From: Isoalcanivorax pacificus W11-5
GTDB taxonomy: Bacteria > Pseudomonadota > Gammaproteobacteria > Pseudomonadales > Alcanivoracaceae
Direction: 5' to 3'
Assembly: GCF_000299335.2 (NCBI RefSeq)
Contig: NZ_CP004387.1
Span: 3,100,001 to 3,164,000 of the forward strand
DNA length: 64,000 bases
The position numbers were made by a program, and so were the translations under genes. Positions 8,553 through 17,402 of the stretch are shown in pieces. Numbering within the stretch: position 1 is the first letter of the stretch; each line of letters begins with the position of its first letter. The notes beneath the pieces are model-generated. The model made no database searches, was not told the DNA's origin, and worked only from the letters and a program-made list of their open reading frames with translations.

Positions 8553-8822
8553 ATGACCATCAACGAACACCTGTGGGAATTCCCGCACGCCATGACCCTG
8601 AAAGTGATGGGTGCCACCGACAGCCCGATCCACGACGTGGTGGTGGCGGTACTGACCGAGCACGCCCCGGAGTTCGACCCGGACAGCGACGTGCACGTCA
8701 CGCCCAGCAGCAAAGGCAACTTTGTTTCGGTGAACGCCAAAGTGGTGATGCAGCACCGCGAACAGGTGGAAGCCATCTATGCCGCCCTGAATGCGTCCCC
8801 GCATGTGAAAGTGGTTTTTTGA
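8553..8822 (+). CDS. ybeD: YbeD/DUF493 family protein (89 aa)
   Basis: This small ferredoxin-like-fold protein of the DUF493 family starts at ATG 8553 behind GAGGAA. The conserved LWEFPHAMTLKVMGA near the N-terminus and the TPSSKGNFVSV strand are typical of YbeD. In E. coli it also sits between dacA and lipB. Its molecular role is not settled; an ACT-like regulatory fold has been suggested for the family. The length matches the family (87 aa in E. coli). Confidence 0.9.
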   Translation: MTINEHLWEFPHAMTLKVMGATDSPIHDVVVAVLTEHAPEFDPDSDVHVTPSSKGNFVSVNAKVVMQHREQVEAIYAALNASPHVKVVF

Positions 8823-8827
8823 GCGGC

Positions 8828-8857
8828 GAGCGACGGGCTTCGAGCAGCTCGTCGCTC
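8828..8857. repeat. hairpin between ybeD and lipB
   Basis: The arms GAGCGACG (8828-8835) and CGTCGCTC (8850-8857) pair perfectly, with a smaller GCT-TCG-AGC stem-loop inside. No T tract follows, so this is not a classical terminator. It lies 6 nt after the ybeD stop and could stabilise the upstream mRNA end. Confidence 0.45.
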
Positions 8858-8921
8858 CATGACACACCCCGTTTCACAGCCCGCCTTTTCCCGCCCCCGA
8901 CAGGGGTGGATAATACCCCCC

Positions 8922-9623
8922 ATGACCGACACGCCGCTGATCATCCGCCAGCTCGACACCATCGACTACGCCCCCTGCTGGCAGGCGATGAAAGCCTTTA
9001 CCGACGCCCGCCGCCCCGACACCCCGGACGAACTCTGGGTGCTGGAGCACCCGCCGGTGTTCACCCTCGGCCAGGCCGGCAAACCCGAACATGTGCTCAA
9101 TCCCGGCGATATCCCGCTGGTGCAGACCGACCGTGGCGGCCAGGTGACCTACCATGGCCCCGGCCAGACGGTGATCTACCTGCTGATCGACATTGCCCGC
9201 CTGGGCATCGGCGCGCGCGCGCTGGTGACCGGCATCGAGCAGGCCATCGTCGACATGCTGGCCGGCTGCGGCATCGATGCCGCCAGCAAACCGGATGCGC
9301 CGGGGGTATATGTACAGGGGGCCAAGATCGCCTCGCTCGGCCTGCGCATCCGGCACGGCCGCAGCTACCACGGCCTGTCGCTCAACCGCGACATGGACAT
9401 GACCGCTTTCCAGCGCATCAACCCGTGCGGCTACATCGGCCAGCCGATGACCAGCCTGGCAAGGCTCAAGGCCGACAGCGACCGCGCCCGTACCGAAGAC
9501 GCCCTGCTGGCCGCGCTGCGCGCGCGGCTGGCCCTGCCGGCGGACGCCGCGCGCCTGTCGGCGCTGCCGGCGCCACCTGCTACACTGCACAGCGAACAGC
9601 ACACCCTTGAGGAGCACCCATGA
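8922..9623 (+). CDS. lipB: octanoyl-[acyl-carrier-protein]:protein N-octanoyltransferase LipB (233 aa)
   Basis: LipB moves octanoate from acyl carrier protein to the lipoyl domains of 2-oxoacid dehydrogenases and the glycine cleavage H protein. The signature [12 protein letters not shown] is complete. The catalytic pair is K135 (GAKIASLG) and C169 (NPCGY), at the same numbers as in E. coli when ATG 8922 is used. That agreement decides this start over the open frame from 8859. The 3' end overlaps lipA by 4 nt (ATGA). Confidence 0.96.
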   Translation: MTDTPLIIRQLDTIDYAPCWQAMKAFTDARRPDTPDELWVLEHPPVFTLGQAGKPEHVLNPGDIPLVQTDRGGQVTYHGPGQTVIYLLIDIARLGIGARALVTGIEQAIVDMLAGCGIDAASKPDAPGVYVQGAKIASLGLRIRHGRSYHGLSLNRDMDMTAFQRINPCGYIGQPMTSLARLKADSDRARTEDALLAALRARLALPADAARLSALPAPPATLHSEQHTLEEHP

Positions 9624-10618
9624 GCACGCCGCGTCCGGCACGCCAGAAAGTGGCACAGGGAGAAAAACTGCGCGGAGATCGCAAGGTACGCACCATCATC
9701 CCGATGGTGGACGAATCCGGCGACCTGCCGCAGACCCATGTCCGCAAGCCGGACTGGATTCGCGTGCGCGTGCCCTCCTCGGGACGCATCCAACAAGTGA
9801 AGGACATGCTGCGCAAGCAGAAGCTGCACACCGTGTGCGAAGAGGCGGCCTGCCCGAACCTGCCCGAGTGCTTCGGCGGCGGCACCGCCACCTTCATGAT
9901 CATGGGTGACATCTGCACCCGCCGTTGCGCCTTCTGCGATGTCGGCTTCGGCCGCCCGAACGCACTGGACCCGGACGAGCCGCTGCACCTGGCCGAAAGC
10001 GTGCGCGACATGGGCCTCAAGTATGTCGTCGTCACCTCGGTGGACCGTGATGACCTGCAAGACGGTGGCGCAAGACATTTCGCCGAGTGCATCAGCACAG
10101 TACGTGACATGACCCCCAGCACCCGCATCGAAATCCTCACCCCGGATTTCCGCGGCTGCCTGGAAGAGGCCATCGATATTCTCAGCGCCACGCCACCGGA
10201 TGTGTTCAACCACAACATCGAAACCGTGCCGCACCTGTACAAGCGCGTGCGGCCCGGTGCCCGCTACGACCACTCGCTGAAACTGCTGCAGGATTTCGGC
10301 GCCCGCAACCCGGATGTGCCGACCAAGTCCGGCATCATGGTCGGCCTGGGCGAAACCTTCGAGCAGGTGATCGAAACCCTGCACGACCTGCGCGCCCACG
10401 ACATCAACATGCTGACCATCGGCCAGTACCTGCAACCGAGCAAACACCATGCGCCGGTGGAGCGTTTCGTACATCCGGACGAGTTCCGCGAATACGCGCG
10501 CGTGGCGGAGGAACTCGGTTTTACATCGGTGGCCTCCGGCCCGATGGTGCGCAGCTCCTACCACGCCGACCTGCAACACCAGGGCGTGGATGTCGGCATC
10601 CCGATCAAACAGGCCTGA
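9620..10618 (+). CDS. lipA: lipoyl synthase, radical SAM (332 aa)
   Basis: LipA inserts two sulfurs into protein-bound octanoate. The radical-SAM cluster is C99-x3-C103-x2-C106 (CTRRCAFC). The auxiliary cluster cysteines are C73, C78 and C84 ([12 protein letters not shown]), and the conserved C-terminal RSSYHAD at 311-317 supplies the serine ligand. The length is normal. It overlaps lipB by 4 nt, so octanoyl transfer and sulfur insertion are made together. Confidence 0.97.
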   Translation: MSTPRPARQKVAQGEKLRGDRKVRTIIPMVDESGDLPQTHVRKPDWIRVRVPSSGRIQQVKDMLRKQKLHTVCEEAACPNLPECFGGGTATFMIMGDICTRRCAFCDVGFGRPNALDPDEPLHLAESVRDMGLKYVVVTSVDRDDLQDGGARHFAECISTVRDMTPSTRIEILTPDFRGCLEEAIDILSATPPDVFNHNIETVPHLYKRVRPGARYDHSLKLLQDFGARNPDVPTKSGIMVGLGETFEQVIETLHDLRAHDINMLTIGQYLQPSKHHAPVERFVHPDEFREYARVAEELGFTSVASGPMVRSSYHADLQHQGVDVGIPIKQA

Positions 10619-10621
10619 AGC

Positions 10622-11050
10622 ATGAGCGATATCCGACACACCGGCAGTTGCCTCTGCGGCGGCGTGCGTTACCAGGTGACCGGCGAACTGCCGGGCATCC
10701 AGCTCTGCCACTGCGGCCAGTGCCGGCGCGCCCAGGGCACGCCGTTTGTCACCAATATGCCGATTGCCCGTAGCGCCTTTACCCTGCTCAGTGGCGAAGA
10801 CCTGCTGCAACGCTATGAATCCTCACCGGGTAAGACGCGCGTGTTCTGCCGCCATTGCGGCAGCCCGCTGTACAGCGAGCGCGACAACATGCCGGACGTG
10901 CTGCGCATCCGCGCCGGTTCCCTGGAAGGTGAAGTACAGGCCGCCCCGGCGGTGCATATCTATACCGTGGATGCGTGCAACTGGTGGCCGATCGACGACG
11001 ACCTGCCGCGCTATCCCGGCAGCGCCCACGCCCCACAGACGGAGCAGTAA
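10622..11050 (+). CDS. GFA-domain zinc protein (DUF636 family, 142 aa)
   Basis: The fold of glutathione-dependent formaldehyde-activating enzyme (Gfa/CENP-V) is shown by three cysteine pairs: GSCLCGGVRY near residue 10, CHCGQCRR near 31 and FCRHCGS near 77, which bind zinc. Most family members have no proven substrate, so an enzymatic role is not claimed. It starts 3 nt after lipA and probably rides on that transcript. Confidence 0.85.
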   Translation: MSDIRHTGSCLCGGVRYQVTGELPGIQLCHCGQCRRAQGTPFVTNMPIARSAFTLLSGEDLLQRYESSPGKTRVFCRHCGSPLYSERDNMPDVLRIRAGSLEGEVQAAPAVHIYTVDACNWWPIDDDLPRYPGSAHAPQTEQ

Positions 11051-11052
11051 CC

Positions 11053-11379
11053 ATGCCTGCCTGGCTACCGGTACTGAAGATGGCCCTGCCCTACATCGCC
11101 TCGGTGGCCAGCACCACCATCCCCGCGTTCACGCAACGCGGCGGCGACAAGTCCGCCGAGCTGGTCAGTCAACAGATCAGCGAACTGCAGCAGGCCGCCG
11201 CCGGCAATGCGGAATCGGTACGCCTGCTGGCGGAACAGATGCAGCAGACCGTCAGCGCCATCGAAGCCGGCGCCGAAGCCAGCCAGCGCGCCCTGCTGCG
11301 CGCCCAGTGGCTGGCCGGCAGCGCGCTGGTGGTCGCACTGGGCGCGTTCGGTCTGTGCCTGCTTATCCTGTTGAGGTAA
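11053..11379 (+). CDS. small membrane protein with coiled-coil, unknown function (108 aa)
   Basis: I do not recognise this protein. ATG 11053 lies 2 nt after the preceding stop, with GGAG just upstream. The N-terminus is moderately hydrophobic (PAWLPVLKMALPYIASVAS). The middle (about residues 32-80) is Gln/Glu/Ala-rich and looks helical, possibly a coiled coil. Residues 85-107 form a clear transmembrane helix ending LLILLR. The layout suggests a membrane-anchored structural or scaffold protein; nothing more can be said. Confidence 0.65.
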   Translation: MPAWLPVLKMALPYIASVASTTIPAFTQRGGDKSAELVSQQISELQQAAAGNAESVRLLAEQMQQTVSAIEAGAEASQRALLRAQWLAGSALVVALGAFGLCLLILLR

Positions 11380-11383
11380 CCGC

Positions 11384-11950
11384 ATGCGCCTGCCGGCCCT
11401 GGGACTGATCGCCCTGCTGCTCAGCGGCTGCGTGACACAGCCGCCGCAGGACGTTACCCCGCCCTCCCCCTGCGCCGACATCACCACCGCCGCCTTCATG
11501 GTGTGCCAGTTCTATGGCCGCTATATCCCGATGAAACCGTTCGGCCTGCCCGGCAGTACCTCACAGAGCCTGCTCAGCCCGTTCTTCAGCCCGACCCTGA
11601 ACGAACTGCTGCAGGAGACGCTGCAGCAACAGGAAGATTTCATCGCCGATTACCCGGAAGCACTGCCACCGCTGGCAGATGGCCCGCTGTTCAGCAGCAA
11701 CGCACGTTTCCCTGATCACTTCGAGATCGCCAACGAACGGCATTTCACTGGCGAGAGGGGCAGCACCTGGGCGCTGGTGACGGTGCGCCTGCGTCATGAA
11801 GACAGTGGCCAGCAATGGCAGGACGAACTGGTGTTGCGGCATACGCCGCAGGGTTACCTGATCGAGGATTTCCTGTTTCCACGGCGTGGCGGCAACGGCC
11901 CGCAGCGGCTGACCGACACCCTGCGCGACGCCTTCAGCATCGATCAATAA
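11384..11950 (+). CDS. putative lipoprotein, unknown function (188 aa)
   Basis: The N-terminus is a signal peptide with lipobox LLLSGC. The mature protein is about 170 residues and has the look of a DUF3828-type domain: a region around ALVTVRLRHEDSGQQWQDELVLR followed by GYLIEDFLFP. That family is uncharacterised and the match is by eye. It starts 4 nt after the small membrane protein, making the last gene of the lipA-GFA run. Its end overlaps the convergent glycosyltransferase gene by 7 nt. Confidence 0.65.
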   Translation: MRLPALGLIALLLSGCVTQPPQDVTPPSPCADITTAAFMVCQFYGRYIPMKPFGLPGSTSQSLLSPFFSPTLNELLQETLQQQEDFIADYPEALPPLADGPLFSSNARFPDHFEIANERHFTGERGSTWALVTVRLRHEDSGQQWQDELVLRHTPQGYLIEDFLFPRRGGNGPQRLTDTLRDAFSIDQ

Positions 11951-12996
11951 CCACTCGCCACCGGCGGCCTGATCACCCCCAGCCCGGCCAGTGGCTCCAG
12001 CACCTGGTCCGGCGTAATGCCCCGCAGGCACGGATAATCCTGTGCCAGGCACGCGTGCCGCCCGCAACCGGCGTCACAGGCACGATGGCGCAGCACGCGC
12101 GCCTGCGCCGACAGCGGATGCCAGAGCCGTTCGTCCGTCGGACCAAACAGCGCCACCACCGGCGCACCACAGGCCGCCGCCAGATGCATCGGCCCGCTGT
12201 CATTGCCGATGAATCCGCGACAGTGCGCCATCAGCACGATCAATTCCGCCAGCGATATCTGATCACACAGGCTCACCACCGGCTGCGCCAGGTGCGCGCG
12301 TATCCGTTCGATCTGAACCCGGTCGCGCCCACCGGCGCCGATCAGTACCGGAATCAGCCCGAGGTCGCGCAAGCGTACGCACAGGGCGGCAAAGCGCTCT
12401 GCCGGCCACATCTTGTAGAGCTTGCTGGCACCGGGATGAATCACCACGCAGGGCATGCCGCTGTGCACGCCCCAACGGGCCAGGTGTTCCTGCAACGCGG
12501 GCACCGCGCGCGGGTCGTGCGTCAGGGACGCACCCTGTGCCACCGGCGTCGCCGGCGGGTCACTGAGCGCCGCGTAACCCTGCCAGCGGTGCTGCCCCGC
12601 TATTGGCCCCGGAAGCTGATGCGTATAGAACCAGCGCCCGCGTCGCCGGCGCGGCCCTTCACGTCGCGGTGCACCACTGAGCCGCGCCAGCGTGGCCGAT
12701 TTCTGCTCACCTTCGAGGTCGATACACCGCTCGGCGCGGAATGCCCGCAGCGTGCGCACAAACGCCAGCCAGGTCAGCAATCGTGGCCATAACGGCCGCG
12801 ATGGCGTCAGGGCCGGGGCGGGGTAATACAGCACCGCCACACGGTGCCCCAGCGCAGCCACCAGCACATCGCGGTACAGCGCATTGGCCACCAGCAATGC
12901 ACCGGGATGCCGGCGCAACATGGCCTGGATATGCGGCAGCGCAATCAGCAGGTTACCCAGATGATTGCCGGGAAACAGAATCAGCACGCGTTCCAT
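11944..12996 (-). CDS. glycosyltransferase family 9 (heptosyltransferase-like, 350 aa)
   Basis: GT9 enzymes transfer heptose from ADP-heptose to lipopolysaccharide core on the cytoplasmic face of the inner membrane. The start (MERVLILFPGNHLGNLLIALP) has the family's N-terminal motif. CVVIHPGASKLYKMWPAERFAAL and FIGNDSGPMHLAAACGAPVVALFGPTDE are the nucleotide-sugar-binding parts. The acceptor cannot be told from sequence, so no waaC/F/Q symbol is given. It stands alone on this strand, divergent from arfB. Confidence 0.88.
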   Translation of the reverse strand: MERVLILFPGNHLGNLLIALPHIQAMLRRHPGALLVANALYRDVLVAALGHRVAVLYYPAPALTPSRPLWPRLLTWLAFVRTLRAFRAERCIDLEGEQKSATLARLSGAPRREGPRRRRGRWFYTHQLPGPIAGQHRWQGYAALSDPPATPVAQGASLTHDPRAVPALQEHLARWGVHSGMPCVVIHPGASKLYKMWPAERFAALCVRLRDLGLIPVLIGAGGRDRVQIERIRAHLAQPVVSLCDQISLAELIVLMAHCRGFIGNDSGPMHLAAACGAPVVALFGPTDERLWHPLSAQARVLRHRACDAGCGRHACLAQDYPCLRGITPDQVLEPLAGLGVIRPPVASGY

Positions 12997-13112
12997 CGCA
13001 GACTGTCCGTGACAGGGAAGGAACCTTCAGGCTAAAAGCCGATTCTGACCCTTGCATGACACGGCCACGGCGTGACAAGGTGCGAACAGTTTTTCCACTC
13101 GTGACCACGTAC

Positions 13113-13532
13113 ATGTTTGTCATCAACGAAACCCTGTCGCTGCCGGAAGACGAGATCCAGCTTGAGGCGATCCGCGCCCAGGGCGCTGGCGGCCAGAACG
13201 TGAACAAGGTGTCCAGCGCCGTGCACCTGCGCTTCGACATCCATGCCTCCAGCCTGCCCGAACCGTACCGCAGCCGGCTGCTGGCGCTGAACGATCACCG
13301 CATCAGTGCCGAGGGCGTGGTGGTGATCAAGGCGCAGCAGTTTCGCAGCCAGTTGAAGAACCGCTATGACGCGCTGGCGCGACTGCGCGAATTGATCCTC
13401 AGCGTCACCGTGACACGCCGCCGGCGTGTCGCCACGCGGCCCAGCCAGACCGCGCGCAAAAAACGCATGGACAGCAAATCCCGCCGTGGCCAGACCAAGG
13501 CCCTGCGTGGCAAAGTGGACCCCGCCGGCTGA
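13113..13532 (+). CDS. arfB: alternative ribosome-rescue factor ArfB / peptidyl-tRNA hydrolase (139 aa)
   Basis: ArfB enters the A site of stalled ribosomes and hydrolyses peptidyl-tRNA. The GGQ motif is G26-G27-Q28 in RAQGAGGQNVNKV. The C-terminal tail (from about residue 100) is very basic and fills the empty mRNA channel. The length (139 aa) matches E. coli ArfB (140). ATG 13113 is chosen by family length; an in-frame GTG lies 12 nt upstream. Confidence 0.92.
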   Translation: MFVINETLSLPEDEIQLEAIRAQGAGGQNVNKVSSAVHLRFDIHASSLPEPYRSRLLALNDHRISAEGVVVIKAQQFRSQLKNRYDALARLRELILSVTVTRRRRVATRPSQTARKKRMDSKSRRGQTKALRGKVDPAG

Positions 13533-13571
13533 TCCCCGCCGTATCCTGTCAAATCCGGAGAACCCTGCATC

Positions 13572-14639
13572 ATGTGGATGGTATTGCTGTCGCTCGTGGG
13601 TGGCCTCGTGCTGCTGGTGGTTGGAGGTGAAATGCTGGTATCCGGCGCGGCAAAACTGGCCGCCCGCTTTGGTGTGCCGCCGCTGGTGATCGGCCTGACG
13701 GTGGTGGCTTTCGGCACCAGCGCGCCGGAATTGATGGTGACGCTCAGCGCGGCCTGGGCAGGCGGCGACGCCGCCAACCTGGCGCTGGGCAACGTCGTGG
13801 GCAGCAATATCTTCAACGTGCTGCTGATCCTCGGCGTGTGCGCCATGCTCGCTCCACTGGTCGTCAACGTGTCGATGGTGCGGGTGGAAATTCCACTGAT
13901 GATTGCCGCATCGGCGCTGGCCCTGTGGTTCGGCCGCGACGGTGTTTACTCCCGCCCGGAAGGCGCCATGCTGTTTGGCGCGCTGCTGCTGTACATCTGG
14001 TTCACGCTGACCCAGGCCCGCAAGGCCAGCGCCAGCCAGGACAGTACCGCCGAAGACGGCGGGCCTCTCTGGCGCCAGATAGCAAGCATCCTTGGCGGGC
14101 TGGTGCTGCTGGTACTGGGGGCACGCTGGCTGGTCAGCGGCGCCGTCTCGGTGGCGGAACTGCTCGGGCTGAGCGAAACCATCATCGGCCTGACGATTGT
14201 CGCCGCCGGCACTTCGCTGCCGGAGGTGGCGGCATCGATCATGGCGACGCTGCGCAACGAGCGCGATATCGCAGTCGGCAACATCGTTGGCAGCAACCTG
14301 TTCAATATTCTTGCCGTGCTCGGCGGCGCCTCACTGATCGCACCGGACGGCATCGCCGCGCCGGCATCGATCATCGCTTTCGACGGGCCGGTGATGCTGG
14401 CGGTGGCGGTCGCCTGCCTGCCGATCTTCTTTACCGGCTACCGCATCGACCGCTGGGAAGGCGCCGTGTTTTTCGGCTACTACATCGCCTATGTGGCGTA
14501 TCTGATCCTCAACGCCAGTGGCCATGCCGCGCTTCCACTCTACAGCCAGGTCATGCTGTACTTCGTGGTGCCACTGACCGTGCTCACGCTGCTGGTGAGC
14601 CTGTGGCGGGTCATCCATCTGCGCAGGGGCCCCGCATGA
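13572..14639 (+). CDS. calcium/sodium antiporter, CaCA family (YrbG-like, 355 aa)
   Basis: CaCA antiporters exchange Ca2+ (or other cations) for Na+ or H+ across the inner membrane. The two inverted halves are plain. Half 1 has AFGTSAPELMV and GNVVGSNIFNVLL, and half 2 has AAGTSLPEVAAS and GNIVGSNLFNIL; these carry the ion-binding acidic and Asn residues. About ten membrane helices are expected. The stop overlaps the next start (ATGA). Confidence 0.9.
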   Translation: MWMVLLSLVGGLVLLVVGGEMLVSGAAKLAARFGVPPLVIGLTVVAFGTSAPELMVTLSAAWAGGDAANLALGNVVGSNIFNVLLILGVCAMLAPLVVNVSMVRVEIPLMIAASALALWFGRDGVYSRPEGAMLFGALLLYIWFTLTQARKASASQDSTAEDGGPLWRQIASILGGLVLLVLGARWLVSGAVSVAELLGLSETIIGLTIVAAGTSLPEVAASIMATLRNERDIAVGNIVGSNLFNILAVLGGASLIAPDGIAAPASIIAFDGPVMLAVAVACLPIFFTGYRIDRWEGAVFFGYYIAYVAYLILNASGHAALPLYSQVMLYFVVPLTVLTLLVSLWRVIHLRRGPA

Positions 14640-15442
14640 GCACGCCACTGACTGATCTCCAGCACCTGCCACATACGGCACCGATGCCGGTGCTGTTCAT
14701 CGGTCATGGCAGCCCGATGAACACGCTTGAGGACAACGTCTTCACACAGGGCTGGGAGCGGCTTGCCACCGAGTTGCCGCACCCGGCGGCGATCCTGTGC
14801 ATCTCCGCGCACTGGGAAACCGACGGCGTGGCTGCCACCGCACAACCCTGGCCGCATACCCTGCACGATTTCCATGGTTTCCCCGAAGCGCTGTACGCCA
14901 TGCGCTACAACGCGCCGGGGGCACCGGCGCTGTCACAGTGGCTGGCCGAACATCTCGGGGCGCGGCAAGACAGCGAGTGGGGGCTGGACCACGGCACCTG
15001 GTCGGTGCTGCACCGCCTGTATCCCGAGGCAAACATTCCGGTGCTGCAACTGAGCCTGGACCGGCACCTGGACGGTGCCGGCCACTATCAACTGGCACAA
15101 CAGCTGACACCCTTGCGCGAACGCGGCGTGCTGATCCTCGGCAGTGGCAATATCGTGCACAATCTGCGCAGGATGACCCGCACCGGCGACTATCCCTGGG
15201 CCATTGATTTCGACCGGCACATCGCCAGTGCTATCCTGCGCGCCGACCACGACGCGGTGGTGCACTACGAACGCCAGGGCGACGCCGCACAACTGTCGGT
15301 CAACAGCGCCGAGCATTTTCTGCCACTGCTGTACGTACTCGGCGCCGCCGGTCCACGGCATCGCGTGTCGTTCCCCACCGAGGGCATGGCGCTGGGATCA
15401 CTGTCGATGCGCTCGGTACGGCTGGACGCGCCCCACCTCTGA
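14636..15442 (+). CDS. class III extradiol dioxygenase, DOPA-dioxygenase-like (YgiD family, 268 aa)
   Basis: The LigB/YgiD family opens catechol rings or uses DOPA with an active-site metal. Likely metal and catalytic histidines lie in IGHGSPMN (near residue 24), SAHWET (near 59), LDHGTWSVL (near 118) and AEHFLPLLY near residue 226. YgiD of E. coli has 4,5-DOPA extradiol dioxygenase activity, but the physiological substrate here is unknown. ATG 14636 overlaps the antiporter stop by 4 nt. Confidence 0.85.
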   Translation: MSTPLTDLQHLPHTAPMPVLFIGHGSPMNTLEDNVFTQGWERLATELPHPAAILCISAHWETDGVAATAQPWPHTLHDFHGFPEALYAMRYNAPGAPALSQWLAEHLGARQDSEWGLDHGTWSVLHRLYPEANIPVLQLSLDRHLDGAGHYQLAQQLTPLRERGVLILGSGNIVHNLRRMTRTGDYPWAIDFDRHIASAILRADHDAVVHYERQGDAAQLSVNSAEHFLPLLYVLGAAGPRHRVSFPTEGMALGSLSMRSVRLDAPHL

Positions 15443-15473
15443 CACGGACGCCACTGTTCACGAAAGGATGCAC

Positions 15474-15926
15474 ATGTTCGAGATCCAGACACAGATCGAT
15501 ATCCAGGCCAGCCCGGCCCGTATCTGGGCCATCCTCACCGACTTCGCGCACTTCTGCGAATGGAACCCTTTCATCGTTGCCGCCGCCGGCATCGCCCGCC
15601 CCGGCCAGATACTGAGCCTGACCCTGGCCGTGAAACCGGGCCGCATGATGCGCTTCCGGCCGAAAGTGCTGCATGCCCGCGCCAGCGACAAACTGGTCTG
15701 GCGCGGCCGCCTGCTGATGCCGGGGCTGTTCGATGGCGAGCACTGCTTTACGCTGTCGCCGCTGGAAGACGGCAGTGTGCGCCTGAGCCACAGCGAACAA
15801 TTCCGCGGCCTGTTGGTGCCCCTGTTGCGGCGCGGCCTGGAACGGGACACCCGGGCCGGCTTCGAGCGCATGAACCAGGCCCTGCGCGAACGTGCCGAAC
15901 GTCACAATCGACAGGCGCATCGCTGA
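15474..15926 (+). CDS. SRPBCC (START/polyketide cyclase-like) domain protein (150 aa)
   Basis: The fold is suggested by the typical opening, IDIQASPARIWAILTDFAHFCEWNPF. A hydrophobic cavity strand pattern and a C-terminal helix (FERMNQALRERAE) follow. Such proteins bind lipophilic ligands; the ligand is unknown. An in-frame ATG at 15468 abuts the AAAGG ribosome site directly, so ATG 15474, with 6-nt spacing, is preferred. It follows the dioxygenase gene in the same orientation. Confidence 0.8.
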   Translation: MFEIQTQIDIQASPARIWAILTDFAHFCEWNPFIVAAAGIARPGQILSLTLAVKPGRMMRFRPKVLHARASDKLVWRGRLLMPGLFDGEHCFTLSPLEDGSVRLSHSEQFRGLLVPLLRRGLERDTRAGFERMNQALRERAERHNRQAHR

Positions 15927-16054
15927 CGCTCGACCCCGCCGGGCTTGCCTTTCGGGCCGGTGCCTTTATCGTCATCAGGGCAACTGACGAAGAATCAGCC
16001 AATTCAGCCACTCCAATAAGGGACCGGCAACAGGGGACAGGAAAGGGGACGCAC

Positions 16055-16486
16055 ATGAGCATCACGTTACGCACCAGCCTGCTGCTTGGCAGCCTTCTGC
16101 TGACCGCCTGCGCAGCGCGGCCACCCGCACCGGCCCCCGAGCCCCCCGCACCAGACCAGCTCGCCTTCACCGGTGTATTGCACTGCCCCGACTGCGACGG
16201 CCTGCGCGTCCTGTTGCTGCTGGATCGCGACACCTATCAGTACCGCACCCGCGAAGAACGCCTCGGTGATACCGAGGCCGCGCCACGCCTCAACACCGGC
16301 CTGTGGCAACTGGTGCACGGCACCGATGAAAACCCGGACGCGGTGGTCTATCAGCTGGATTACGACCGCCCGGCAAGCACCCGCAACTTCCTGCGCCTGG
16401 ATGACGACCACATCAAACTGCTGGATGAAAACGGCCGCGAATTCTGGTCGCCCTACAACCTGATACTGGAACGCACACGCTCCTGA
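16055..16486 (+). CDS. NlpE-like copper-resistance/envelope lipoprotein (143 aa)
   Basis: The signal peptide ends in lipobox LLLTAC and is followed by a Pro-rich linker. The single domain begins FTGVLHCPDCDGLRVLL, where the CPDC pair is characteristic of the NlpE N-terminal domain. It then has the LGDTE...GLWQLVHGTD pattern of that fold. NlpE in E. coli senses surface contact and copper through Cpx. This protein is only the N-domain type. A GGAAAGGGGA tract precedes ATG 16055. Confidence 0.82.
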   Translation: MSITLRTSLLLGSLLLTACAARPPAPAPEPPAPDQLAFTGVLHCPDCDGLRVLLLLDRDTYQYRTREERLGDTEAAPRLNTGLWQLVHGTDENPDAVVYQLDYDRPASTRNFLRLDDDHIKLLDENGREFWSPYNLILERTRS

Positions 16487-16525
16487 ACAGCCCCGCCCGG
16501 CACCGGCCTGCGCGCCTTTCCCGCC

Positions 16526-16548
16526 AAATGATAATGACTTGCATTCAT
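16526..16548 (+). promoter_or_regulatory. Fur-box-like operator upstream of the TonB operon
   Basis: AAATGATAATGACTTGCATT at 16526-16545 contains the GATAATGA half of the Fur consensus (12 of 19 bases match from 16530). It lies about 155 nt ahead of exbB, the expected position for iron-repressed control of TonB energisation. It was found by eye; no matrix score was computed. Confidence 0.6.
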
Positions 16549-16703
16549 ATGATGTCAGCGCTACCCTGTGCGCGCCTTCAGATGGTGTCCGGCAGTCGCC
16601 CGCGTCTTTCAGTACCCACGGCCTGATGCGCAGGCCGGCCAGGCCTGTAGCGACCCGCCCGGTCACCTCCCCGGACACACCCAACAAGTTTGCGGAGACG
16701 GTC

Positions 16704-17402
16704 ATGTCCACCCTCCCGGTTGATTCCTCATTCATGCCGCAATGGTTCCAGGCCGGCGGCCCGGCCATGTGGCTGCTGGCTCTGCTGTCGGTCCTGTCAC
16801 TGGCGACCCTGCTGGCGAAAGCGGTGCAATTCCTGCGCAGCCGTCCGGCGTCGACACCGGCCGCCGACCGCGCACTTGCCGCGCTGGCCCAGGGCAACCG
16901 CTCTGACGCCGAAGCGGCCCTGAGCACCGCCAGCACACCGACCGACCGGGTTATCGCCCGCGCCCTGGATCTGGCCCGCCCCGGCGTCTCCGCCACCGGC
17001 TGGCAGGAAGAAGTGCTGCGCGTGGCCCGCGCCGAACTGGAAGCCCTGCGCGGCGGCCTGCGCCTGCTGGAAGTGACCGGCACGCTGGCGCCGCTGATCG
17101 GCCTGCTCGGCACCGTATTCGGCATGATCAACGCCTTCCAGGCCATGCAGGCCGCTGGCAGCCAGGTCGACCCGGCGCTGCTCTCCGGCGGTATCTGGGA
17201 AGCGCTGGTGACCACCGCCGCCGGTCTGGTGGTGGCGATCCCGGCGCTGGCCGCGTTCCACTGGTGCGACCGCACCATCGAACAGGGCCGCCACATCATG
17301 GAAGACCGCCTGGCGCGCCTGCGCGTGCAGCTCAACGGCCGCTTCGCCAGCGCCAGCGAAGCCCATCAGGAAACCGAAGCCGATCCGGCCCATGCATATT
17401 AA
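16704..17402 (+). CDS. exbB: ExbB/TolQ/MotA-type proton channel subunit (232 aa)
   Basis: ExbB forms the pentameric inner-membrane channel that feeds proton-motive force to TonB. Helix 1 is near residues 17-40 (GPAMWLLALLSVLSLATLLAKAVQFL). The conserved LEVTGTLAPLIGLLGTVFGMINAFQ comes near 125 and GGIWEALVTTAAGLVVAIPALAAFH near 170. ATG 16704 has GGAG at 16694-16697. A longer open frame from a TTG at 16539 overlaps the Fur-like site and is not used. It overlaps the following exbD by 11 nt. Confidence 0.9.
   Translation: MSTLPVDSSFMPQWFQAGGPAMWLLALLSVLSLATLLAKAVQFLRSRPASTPAADRALAALAQGNRSDAEAALSTASTPTDRVIARALDLARPGVSATGWQEEVLRVARAELEALRGGLRLLEVTGTLAPLIGLLGTVFGMINAFQAMQAAGSQVDPALLSGGIWEALVTTAAGLVVAIPALAAFHWCDRTIEQGRHIMEDRLARLRVQLNGRFASASEAHQETEADPAHAY

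Noticed and set aside
16539-16703. N-terminal extension of ExbB from a TTG start
   Set aside because: The 55 extra residues have no similarity to ExbB and would overlap the Fur-like site. ATG 16704 has a proper ribosome site.
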